Source: Actinomycetes bacterium
Lineage (GTDB): Bacteria > Actinomycetota > Acidimicrobiia > Acidimicrobiales > SZUA-35
DNA length: 21,404 nucleotides
Assembly (NCBI GenBank): GCA_024227975.1
Contig: JAAETV010000396.1
Span: forward strand, 1 to 21,404
Reading direction: 5' to 3'
Shown here: piece by piece, positions 14,117 to 20,865 of the stretch
How the letters are laid out: the number at the start of each line of letters is the position of its first letter
How positions within the stretch are numbered: the first letter of the stretch is position 1
The notes under the pieces: model-generated
Databases searched by the model: none
What the model saw: the letters and a program-made list of their open reading frames with translations, nothing else
Told to the model about the DNA's origin: nothing
Program-made: the position numbers and the translations under genes

Positions 14117-16198
14117 ATGCTGTCAGTGGGCGATCAACTCCAGCGGTCCCTGACCCTACGTCATGTTTTCGCTCTCAGCACTGGGGCGATGTTCAGCTCC
14201 GGCCTGTTCCTGTTGCCGGGGTTGGCGGCGGCCAAGGGCGGCCCGGCCGCCGTCTTGGCCTACCTGATAGCAGGGGTACTGGCCGTACCCGCCATGCTCA
14301 GTGTGGCCGAGTTGGCCACCGCCATGCCCCGCGCCGGAGGGGCGTACTACTTCCTCGAACGAGCCCTCGGACCGGCGGTCGGAACCGTGGCCGGCGCTGG
14401 GACCTGGCTGTCGCTGGTACTGAAAGACGCGTTCGCTCTCGTCGGTATGAGCGCCTATCTCAACATCGTGGTGGACATCGACTCGAAGGTGCTCGCCATC
14501 GTGTTGATTGTCGTCTTCACCGCGGTGAACATCGTTGGGTCGAAGGCCAGTGCGGCCCTACAGCTGGTCCTGGTCGGTTTCGTGCTGATCGTGATGAGTT
14601 GGTTCCTGCTCGCCGGTCTGCCCGACGTCGGTCGGAGCGACGGTGCTCTCACCCCATTCTTCGAGACTGGCGCGTCGGGCGTTGTCGCCGTCGTAGGCCT
14701 CGTCTTTGTCTCCTACGGCGGGCTGACAAATGTCGCCAGTGCGGCCGAGGAGATCGAGGATCCGTCGCGAAACGTCCCCCTTGGGATGACCCTGTCACTG
14801 GTTGTCGGCACGGTGGTCTACACCCTCGCCGTTCTTGTAGCTGTCGCCGTCGTGCCGGCCGACGAGCTGCATGAGGACCTGGCCCCAATCCACACTGCGG
14901 CCGAGACGGTCCTTCCTGCCGCAGGCGCCGTTCTCGTCGTACTGGCGGCGCTGGCCGCTTTCTCCTCGGCGGCCAATGCCGGGATTCTGGCCGCGGCACG
15001 CTACCCGATGGCGATGAGTCGGGACGGACTCCTAGGCGCGAGGTTCCGGAATCTGAGCAGGTTCTCGACTCCGACCTTGGGCATCATCGTCACCGGTGTG
15101 GGCATGGCCGCCGTCGTCCTCATCTTTGATGCTGGCGCCATCGCCAAGCTGGCGAGTGCCTTTGTCTTGTTGACACTCGGGCTGGTCAACCTCGCCGTGA
15201 TCGTCCTTCGGGCCAGTGGGATCCGCTCCTACGCGCCACGGTTCCGGGCTCCGCTGTTCCCCTGGCTCCAGCTCGCTGGGATCGGTGTCTCGGTGTTCCT
15301 CATCATCGAGCTCGGCCCGCTCAGCCTTGGCCTTATCGCCGCCTCGATCGTCCTCGCCCTCACTTGGTACCAGTTCTACGGGCGGCCCCGAGCCACCAGG
15401 TCGGGTGCCATCTATCATGTGTTCGAACGATGGGGGCGATCAGCCGATCGCAGTCTCGATCGCGAGCTCAGCGCGGCCATGCAGAGTCACGGCTTGCGAC
15501 CAGACGACGAGTACCCGGGCCTGATCGCCCGCGCCGCGGTGATCAGCATTCCCAAGGGGGCCGACATCGCGGAGGCCGCAGAGCGAGCCTCAGATGTCTT
15601 GAGCCGTCGTATTGGGGTGGCACCCGAGGAGGTGACAGCGAAATACCTGGAAACGGGTTCATTGTGGATCCAGCCGTCAGAGCGTCACCCAACCGCAACC
15701 CCGGTTGCGTTCTTCGAGGCTGAGGACGACCACCTCGTGATCGCTCAGGCCGAGGCTGACGAAGGGATCCGGATCCCCGTCACCTGGGGTGGACGCGACG
15801 AGAGTGTGCGGACCCTGTTCTTCGTCGCCGGGTGCACGAGCAACCCTGGTCGTGCCCTTCGACTGACCGGCGAGTTGGCTGCCTATCTCCATGCTGACAG
15901 GGGTGAGATCGCCGACGCGGTCTACGAGACGGATGTGAAGGCAGCGCTGCTCCCAGGGCTCTCGATCATCCAGTATCCGCTGCTGCCCGAGCTCCCGAGC
16001 CGCAGGCTGATTGGCAAACGCATCGATCAGCTGGTTCCACCCAGCGGTATGCATCTGGAGGCGATACGGCGCAACGGCAGGGTGGTGCGCGCTTATGGTG
16101 ACCTCGCCCTCGAAGCTGACGACCAGCTGACCGTGGTCGGACCTCCCGGCAGGCTACCGAAGGCTGACGAGTTGGCCTTCGTCCTTCTGTCCGACTAG
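14117..16198 (+). CDS. APC-superfamily permease with EIIA-like and RCK_C regulatory tail
   Basis: 693 residues from the ATG at 14117. Residues 1 to about 421 are an amino acid-polyamine-organocation permease of about 12 helices; helix 1 carries the substrate-site loop GAMFSSGLFLLPG, and SYGGLTNVASAAEEIEDPSRNVP matches the helix 6 region. The substrate is probably an amino acid or similar cation, not determinable here. Residues about 466-600 resemble the type 2 EIIA (PtsN) fold. In my alignment the phosphoacceptor histidine position is V530 (TPVAFFEA against the usual PHA), so phosphorylation there is unlikely. Residues about 624-685 match an RCK_C/TrkA_C domain (IGKRIDQLVPPSGMHLEAIRR...DDQLTVVGPP), which often binds nucleotides such as c-di-AMP. 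The tail suggests ligand-gated transport. It starts 70 bases after the CxxC gene, probably with its own promoter. Confidence 0.87.
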   Translation: MLSVGDQLQRSLTLRHVFALSTGAMFSSGLFLLPGLAAAKGGPAAVLAYLIAGVLAVPAMLSVAELATAMPRAGGAYYFLERALGPAVGTVAGAGTWLSLVLKDAFALVGMSAYLNIVVDIDSKVLAIVLIVVFTAVNIVGSKASAALQLVLVGFVLIVMSWFLLAGLPDVGRSDGALTPFFETGASGVVAVVGLVFVSYGGLTNVASAAEEIEDPSRNVPLGMTLSLVVGTVVYTLAVLVAVAVVPADELHEDLAPIHTAAETVLPAAGAVLVVLAALAAFSSAANAGILAAARYPMAMSRDGLLGARFRNLSRFSTPTLGIIVTGVGMAAVVLIFDAGAIAKLASAFVLLTLGLVNLAVIVLRASGIRSYAPRFRAPLFPWLQLAGIGVSVFLIIELGPLSLGLIAASIVLALTWYQFYGRPRATRSGAIYHVFERWGRSADRSLDRELSAAMQSHGLRPDDEYPGLIARAAVISIPKGADIAEAAERASDVLSRRIGVAPEEVTAKYLETGSLWIQPSERHPTATPVAFFEAEDDHLVIAQAEADEGIRIPVTWGGRDESVRTLFFVAGCTSNPGRALRLTGELAAYLHADRGEIADAVYETDVKAALLPGLSIIQYPLLPELPSRRLIGKRIDQLVPPSGMHLEAIRRNGRVVRAYGDLALEADDQLTVVGPPGRLPKADELAFVLLSD

Positions 16199-16237
16199 CG
16201 GGTCACCGAAGTAGAGCGCTTCCCCGAGTGTCGGCCT

Positions 16238-17011
16238 TCAGCGACCCTTGAACGAGGGTGTCCGCTTCTCCACGAAGGCGGCAAACGCTTCCCTGGTGTC
16301 CTCGCTGCGGGTGATGGTCTGATGGCGGGCGGTCTCGACGTCGATGTAGTCACCAAGCGACAGTCGTTCACCGTCGAGGAAGTTCTGCTTCATGCCGGCA
16401 AGGGCCAGCGGTGCCGCCCCCGCCAATCGGCTGGCAACCAGATCGATCTCGGCCCCGAAACGATCGTCATCGAAGACGTCGGCCACCAGGCCAATACGTT
16501 CAGCCTCTCCAGCGTCGAACTTCCCGGGGAGGAAGTAGAGCTGTCGGGCCTTTGCCGCTCCAACCAGGTGAGGGAGCGTCCAGGGGCCGGCCATGTCGCC
16601 GGCAACGGCAACGTCGAGGAAGGCACTGTTGAACACGGCCGATCGGCAGGCGAAGCGCAAGTCGCAGGCGCACGCCCACCCGAAGCCGGCACCGGCGGCC
16701 GCCCCGTTGATGGCGGCGATGGTGACGGCTGGCATCTCGTGGAGCATGCGGGTGATGTGGAAGGTCTCGGGCCCTGAACCGGGATCGTCGGCTCCGCTCG
16801 AATAGTGCTTGAGGTCGGCGCCAACACAGAACGACGTGCCGGCCCCGGTGAGCACCAGCACCCTGACATCGGTGTCCTCCGACGCAGCAGTGACGGCGTG
16901 ATGGAGCTCATTCATCATCGTGCCGGTGATCCCATTCCGATTCTGAGGCCGGCTGAAGGTCAGCCGACCGATCCCGTCGGTGAGCTGCCAGGTGATGGTT
17001 TCGTAGGCCAT
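16238..17011 (-). CDS. Crotonase-fold enoyl-CoA hydratase/isomerase family protein
   Basis: 257 residues from the ATG at 17011, the usual family length. Oxyanion-hole segments are present: SFCVGADLKHY and NGAAAGAGFGWACACDLRF. The two catalytic glutamates of enoyl-CoA hydratase (E144 and E164 in the rat enzyme) fall on glycine and phenylalanine here. The aspartate in VAVAGDMAGPW lies where PaaG and dienoyl-CoA isomerase have their catalytic aspartate. It is therefore more likely an isomerase or another crotonase activity than a hydratase; this is alignment by eye. The frame can be read to a TTG at 17032, but MAYETITWQLTDGIGRLTF is the normal N-terminus. It is the third same-strand gene after DUF4097 and the cyclase, separated from the cyclase by 79 bases with two hairpins. 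Confidence 0.88.
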   Translation of the reverse strand: MAYETITWQLTDGIGRLTFSRPQNRNGITGTMMNELHHAVTAASEDTDVRVLVLTGAGTSFCVGADLKHYSSGADDPGSGPETFHITRMLHEMPAVTIAAINGAAAGAGFGWACACDLRFACRSAVFNSAFLDVAVAGDMAGPWTLPHLVGAAKARQLYFLPGKFDAGEAERIGLVADVFDDDRFGAEIDLVASRLAGAAPLALAGMKQNFLDGERLSLGDYIDVETARHQTITRSEDTREAFAAFVEKRTPSFKGR

Positions 17012-17024
17012 CACCGAAGCCTTG

Positions 17025-17065
17025 CAGCCCAATCAACGGGCTGTCGAGGCGATGGCAGGCATCGC
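17025..17065 (-). terminator. Tandem hairpins between cyclase and crotonase genes
   Basis: On the minus strand GCGATG-CCTGC-CATCGC (17060-17065 with 17049-17054, 6 bp) is followed by CAGCCC-GTTGATT-GGGCTG (17038-17043 with 17025-17030, 6 bp). No U tract follows, as is common for actinobacterial terminators. The second hairpin ends 13 bases before the crotonase ATG, so it could also act in that gene's leader. Confidence 0.45.
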
Positions 17066-17090
17066 TTCCTTCCATCCCGACCAGAGCCGA

Positions 17091-17612
17091 TCAGGGCTGG
17101 AGGCGATGAACCCATATCGGTGCTCGAATGCCCTTCACGGTCACGGGACCAACGGCCCGCAGTGTCAGTGAGTCGAGGTTGCTCAAGGTGTCGATGAGGT
17201 GCTCGGATACGAGAAGCTCGCCCGGGCCCGCAATGTCTGCCAGCCGTGCGGCGATGTTGACGGTTTGGCCAACCACGTCGTCGCCTCGAGCGATGACAGG
17301 GCCGTAGTGGATTCCCATCCGGACGGCAAGAGGGAACTCACCGGCCCGGTGGGCGATATCGATGTCGTCCAAGAGCTCGGCCGCGGTCTCCAGGCCGTCG
17401 GCTGCTGTGTCGAACCACAGCATCAGCCCGTCCCCGAGCTCTTTCACGATGCGAGCATGCTCCCGATCGTCGACCAAGGACAGAGCCATGGCAGTCTGCG
17501 AGTCGAGCACTTGGAGGGCGGCCTCGTCGCCGACTGAGTCGGTGTATTCAGTGAACCCGACGAGATCGGTGAAGAGCACTGCACCGACACAGTCGGAACC
17601 GTCGGAGTTCAT
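17091..17612 (-). CDS. Class III adenylate/guanylate cyclase, single domain
   Basis: 173 residues, essentially only the catalytic domain. Metal-binding aspartates are D16 (LFTDLVGFT) and D61 (KELGDGLML). The purine-selecting pair looks like the ATP type, K57 and D112 (GDDVVGQTVNIAAR). The transition-state residues N119 and R123 are present, so an active adenylate cyclase is plausible. Class III enzymes work as dimers with two shared sites. There is no sensor, HAMP or membrane segment in this chain. Its ATG overlaps the stop of the DUF4097 gene (ATGA, 17609-17612), so regulation may come from that protein. No strong Shine-Dalgarno sequence is present, which fits coupled translation. Confidence 0.9.
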   Translation of the reverse strand: MNSDGSDCVGAVLFTDLVGFTEYTDSVGDEAALQVLDSQTAMALSLVDDREHARIVKELGDGLMLWFDTAADGLETAAELLDDIDIAHRAGEFPLAVRMGIHYGPVIARGDDVVGQTVNIAARLADIAGPGELLVSEHLIDTLSNLDSLTLRAVGPVTVKGIRAPIWVHRLQP

Positions 17613-18292
17613 CGCGAGTCGATTGTGACCCGGCCACTCACCGATCGGGCAATGACGGTGCAGTCATATCCTTCAGGTGTTGCCGCCGGGAGGGCTTGTT
17701 GCTCGAGCTCATAGGGGCGAACGCCGACCGGCAACGAAACGGCTATCCGGCCCGTGACGGTCTCCGCCTTCACATCGTGGGCAGAGAGAAGTGAGACTCT
17801 GATGCGTCCACTCGTGCAGTGTGCGATGACCGGCCCGTCGCCGGCCCTCAGCTGAATCCGGCCGCTCTTCGTTGCCAGGTCGGCACGACCCCCACAATGG
17901 TGAACCTGGACCCGGCCACTCCTCGTCCGGACTCGACAATCAGAGGCAACCCGGTTGATCTGGACACGAGAGGAGTTTGTTCGCACATCTACTGAGGCCG
18001 CGTCTTGCACCCGGACACGTCCGGACTCGGTAGTGACCGCGACATCACCAATTGGACCTTCGACCCTAATCTGGCCCGAAGTCGACCCAACGACGATGTC
18101 GGTCCCTTCTGGGACACGAACGACCAATCTGCCCTCGACATCCTGCACGGTTGTTCGGGGCCCCTCGGACACCACCTGAGCATCACCGTCGACCGAGACC
18201 TGGACGCGGTTCTCGGCAATCACGATGATCCGGTGACTAGTCGAAGAGATCCGGATCGAGGGCACTACTGCCACATCCTCAACATACGCCAC
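17609..18292 (-). CDS. DUF4097 beta-solenoid protein
   Basis: 227 residues from the GTG at 18292. At least eight rungs of the form [ST]-[GS]-[RQ]-[VI]-x-[VIL] occur (SGQIRV, SGRVRV, SSRVQI, SGRVQV, SGRIQL, SGRIRV, TGRIAV, SGRVTI), the repeat of DUF4097, which is predicted to form a right-handed parallel beta solenoid. No signal peptide or membrane helix is seen, so it should be cytoplasmic, unlike surface adhesins of this fold. The frame extends to a TTG at 18328, but that TTG is the first part of a TTGCAT -35 box and TACGGT ends 6 bases before the GTG, so the shorter start is better. Its stop codon overlaps the cyclase start; the two are probably one operon. Confidence 0.8.
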   Translation of the reverse strand: MAYVEDVAVVPSIRISSTSHRIIVIAENRVQVSVDGDAQVVSEGPRTTVQDVEGRLVVRVPEGTDIVVGSTSGQIRVEGPIGDVAVTTESGRVRVQDAASVDVRTNSSRVQINRVASDCRVRTRSGRVQVHHCGGRADLATKSGRIQLRAGDGPVIAHCTSGRIRVSLLSAHDVKAETVTGRIAVSLPVGVRPYELEQQALPAATPEGYDCTVIARSVSGRVTIDSR

Positions 18293-18298
18293 GAATCG

Positions 18299-18328
18299 AC
18301 CGTATGACGGGCCACCTCGACCATGCAA
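18299..18328 (-). promoter_or_regulatory. Promoter of the DUF4097-cyclase operon
   Basis: On the minus strand TTGCAT (18323-18328) and TACGGT (18299-18304) are 18 bases apart, and the GTG start follows after 6 bases. This is the most complete promoter in the window and predicts a leaderless message. Confidence 0.55.
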
Positions 18329-18404
18329 CCAACGTGACCTTGGTCTCTATGCCGGTACTGGGTGCTCAACGATGATGACCGATGACAAAAGGGGGGGTCG
18401 AGCC

Positions 18405-18983
18405 ATGACCGCAGGAACCACTGAACCGTACCCAGCACGATTGACCATCGACTATCCAGACCGCGATCTGGATCGCCTGTCGACCGGGTTGCGCATAATC
18501 TACGTGATTCCAATTGAGATTCTGGTCAACCTGATCGGGGGAGTGCTGTTCCTGCCAGTGGCCGCGTTGATCGTTGTCCGCCAGAAGTACCCGCGGTGGC
18601 TTTTCGACTTCAACCTCGAGCTCACGCGCCTGACAACGAGGGCCGGTTCGTACGCGGCCTTGATGTCCGATGAGTATCCCTCTAGCGATGAGGAGCAGAA
18701 CGTACATCTCGAAGTCGACTATCCCGATGTACAGCAGGACCTCAACCGCTGGATGCCGCTAGTGAAGTGGCTGCTCGCCATCCCCCACTTCATCGTGCTC
18801 ATCCTGTTGGGTGTCGCTGCCATGGCCGCTGTGATCGTGACCTGGTTCATCGTGCTCTTCACCGGCCGCTACCCGAGAGGGATCTTCGACTTCGTCGAGG
18901 GGGTATTTCGGTGGGCACTCCGAGTCGAGGCCTACGCGTTCTTGCTCACCACCGATACCTACCCCCCCTTCTCCCTGGACTGA
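18405..18983 (+). CDS. DUF4389 integral membrane protein
   Basis: 192 residues from the ATG at 18405. The family pattern is visible: PARLTIDYPDRDLDRLSTGLRI, a first hydrophobic segment (about 29-58), RYPRGIFDFVEGVFRWALRVEAYAFLLTTDTYPPFSL at the end, and two internally similar halves (YPRWLFDFNLELTRLTTRAGSYAALMSDEYPS against the second). Its function is unknown to me. ATGs at 18372 and 18375 are in frame, but the purine run AAAAGGGGGGG at 18387-18397, about 7 bases before 18405, serves as ribosome binding site and favours the later start. It is divergent from the DUF4097 gene (112 bases between starts) and convergent with pxpC. Confidence 0.85.
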   Translation: MTAGTTEPYPARLTIDYPDRDLDRLSTGLRIIYVIPIEILVNLIGGVLFLPVAALIVVRQKYPRWLFDFNLELTRLTTRAGSYAALMSDEYPSSDEEQNVHLEVDYPDVQQDLNRWMPLVKWLLAIPHFIVLILLGVAAMAAVIVTWFIVLFTGRYPRGIFDFVEGVFRWALRVEAYAFLLTTDTYPPFSLD

Positions 18984-19010
18984 CGCACTGATCGGGGTCT
19001 GATCGCGTCA
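18981..19010. terminator. Candidate terminator hairpin between convergent genes
   Basis: TGACGC (18981-18986, including the DUF4389 stop) pairs with GCGTCA (19005-19010), and inside it GATC (18990-18993) pairs with GATC (19001-19004), leaving a GGGGTCT loop and a 3-base bulge. It lies between the convergent DUF4389 and pxpC genes. There is no T run on either side, so termination strength is uncertain. Confidence 0.4.
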
Positions 19011-19019
19011 GCCAATTGG

Positions 19020-19991
19020 TCAGGGCGCTAGGACCTCACGAAGCCGGTCCGCCTGGGTGACCTGATCCCGGCGGGCCTGCAGCGCGTCCTCGAGGTCGAC
19101 TTCGACGAAACGTGTTGTGATGTTGGGAGCTGACTGACCAACCTGGTCCATATCCGCTCCAATGACAGTCGCAACCATTACGTATCCACCGCCTGACACC
19201 GCGTCGCGATGCAAGACGATTGGTTCGATCCCGCCGGGGACCTGGATCGAGCCAATCGGGTAGGGGGCGTCAACGATGTTGGATGGGTCGCTACCGGCCC
19301 CGAAAGGTGGGACACGGTCGCGAAACTCCAGCTCTGCGCCTTGGTAGCGGAAGCCGGTCCGGTCGGCGACGGGGGTGAGCCGCCAGTCGGTCCCGAGGAA
19401 CGTCTCTCGTCCGGCGGCGGTCAGGCGATGGTCGAAGAGGCCCATCATGACCCGGATCTCACGATGCGATGGGTGCTGAGGGCGAAGGGTCTCCGGCACG
19501 GTACGGCCCGGTACGCCACCATTGCTGTCACCGATGGGGATCCAGTCCCCCTCGGCCAGTACACGTCCGCCGACGCCACCCATCGAACCGAGTGTGTAGG
19601 TCGAGCGGCTGCCGAGCACGGGGGGCACATCCACGCCACCGGTGAAGGCGATGTAGGCGCGGGCTCCAGACTCGAGAAAGTCGAACGAGAGGACATCGCC
19701 TTCGGAGACCTCGAAAGACTCCCACGTAGGCCGAGGCTCGCCGTTGAGCAGTGGGGGCAGGTCCGCTCCGGTCACGGCCACAACCGTTGGAGCTTCGAAC
19801 AGGAGTTGGGGTCCGAGGTAGGTGCACTCCAATACAGCTGCCGATTCGTCGTTGCCGACGAGCAGGTTGGCGGCGAGCGATGAGTACTGGTCCAGGGATC
19901 CCGATGGTGGGATCCCGACGCTGTAGTAGCCGGGGCGACCCTGATCCTGCACGGTCGTCGCCATTCCGGGCTTGAGGACTCTAACTCCCAC
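19020..19991 (-). CDS. pxpC: 5-oxoprolinase subunit C / biotin-dependent carboxyltransferase family
   Basis: 323 residues from the GTG at 19991. VRVLKPGMATTVQDQGRPGYYSVGIPPSGSLDQYS is the family N-terminus (PxpC, KipA, urea amidolyase subunit 2), followed by AVLECTYLGPQLLFE, VAVTGADLPP, YIAFTGGVDVPPVLGSRSTY and the late QVPGGIEPIVLHRDAVSGGGY. With PxpB and PxpA this family opens ATP-activated 5-oxoproline; related pairs act with biotin carboxylases. The start has GGAGG 6 bases before it (19998-20002 on the minus strand) and overlaps the pxpB end by 11 bases. The longer frame to 20108 lies inside pxpB and is not used. No pxpA is visible in this window. Confidence 0.9.
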   Translation of the reverse strand: MGVRVLKPGMATTVQDQGRPGYYSVGIPPSGSLDQYSSLAANLLVGNDESAAVLECTYLGPQLLFEAPTVVAVTGADLPPLLNGEPRPTWESFEVSEGDVLSFDFLESGARAYIAFTGGVDVPPVLGSRSTYTLGSMGGVGGRVLAEGDWIPIGDSNGGVPGRTVPETLRPQHPSHREIRVMMGLFDHRLTAAGRETFLGTDWRLTPVADRTGFRYQGAELEFRDRVPPFGAGSDPSNIVDAPYPIGSIQVPGGIEPIVLHRDAVSGGGYVMVATVIGADMDQVGQSAPNITTRFVEVDLEDALQARRDQVTQADRLREVLAP

Positions 19992-20865
19992 GGAGCACCT
20001 CCAATAGGCTGGCGTTGTACGCGTCGGGGTCGGCCAGGAACTCACCGAGCGAGAAGGCGACGGGGCGCTGTTTGAAGCGGAAGGTTCGGGCTTCGACTTC
20101 CGCCGCAATCCGGTCGTAGGTGGCCCGATCGATTGGGTCGAACTTGGCGATCATCCCTGGTTTGAAGAAGACCATGAAGTCCTCGAAGTCGGGGTGTTGC
20201 TGGGTGGGATCGTAGATGGGTCCGGGGGTGATCCCGAACATCTGGTAGCCACCAGCGCCCCGGACGCTATAGATGGCGGTGAAGCAGCCGCCATAGCCGA
20301 TGGTCTGCTTCGGTGTGTCGGTTCGAGGCCGCAGGTATTTCGGTACTTGAAGTTGTCGATCCCTCGGCACCATCTGGAAGAGGAAGGGCAAACCTGCGAC
20401 GAAGCCGACCATCGAGGTGAACCATGGCGCCGAGGAGTGGGCCTCGATGAAGGCGTCGACGGTGGCGTAGTTGTTGATTCGGGCTGCGTACTCGAGATCG
20501 GATGCGTCGGGATCCTGATGGTGGGATCGGAACCGCATGAGGGTCTCGTGGGTCCATGGATCGTTGTAGAGGACCGGGATCTCGACAATGTTCGTTTCGA
20601 GGACGATGTCGGTGGCGTCACCGACATCAACCTCGATCCTCTCGAGCTCGGCCAGGAGATCACCGGGGGCGATGACGAGCGGATCGAACCGCACCTGGTA
20701 CGAGGCGTTCGCTGGGCAGATATCGATGATGCCCATGAGGTCACGGTCTGCGAGTGCGTTGGTGATTGCCATCGCTTTGAAGTTCGCAGTCAGGCTCATC
20801 TCGGTGTCGAGCTCGACGAAGATGTGGTCGTCGCCGCCATGGCTGTAGCGCGCTGAAGGGGTCAA
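19981..20865 (-). CDS. pxpB: 5-oxoprolinase subunit B / KipI-family carboxyltransferase subunit
   Basis: 294 residues from a TTG at 20865, or 305 from the ATG at 20898. YSHGGDDHIFVELDTEMSLTANFKAMAI, IEIPVLYNDPWT, MVGFVAGLPFLFQMVP and GYGGCFTAIYSVRGAGGYQMFGITPGPIYDP match PxpB/allophanate hydrolase subunit 1. I prefer the TTG: AGGAAGGA lies 8 bases before it, and it overlaps the accC stop as TTGA. The first 11 residues from the ATG only read the end of accC in another frame. It lies between accC and pxpC in a three-gene overlapping unit, so the proteins probably work as one complex. Confidence 0.9.
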   Translation of the reverse strand: MTPSARYSHGGDDHIFVELDTEMSLTANFKAMAITNALADRDLMGIIDICPANASYQVRFDPLVIAPGDLLAELERIEVDVGDATDIVLETNIVEIPVLYNDPWTHETLMRFRSHHQDPDASDLEYAARINNYATVDAFIEAHSSAPWFTSMVGFVAGLPFLFQMVPRDRQLQVPKYLRPRTDTPKQTIGYGGCFTAIYSVRGAGGYQMFGITPGPIYDPTQQHPDFEDFMVFFKPGMIAKFDPIDRATYDRIAAEVEARTFRFKQRPVAFSLGEFLADPDAYNASLLEVLRGS

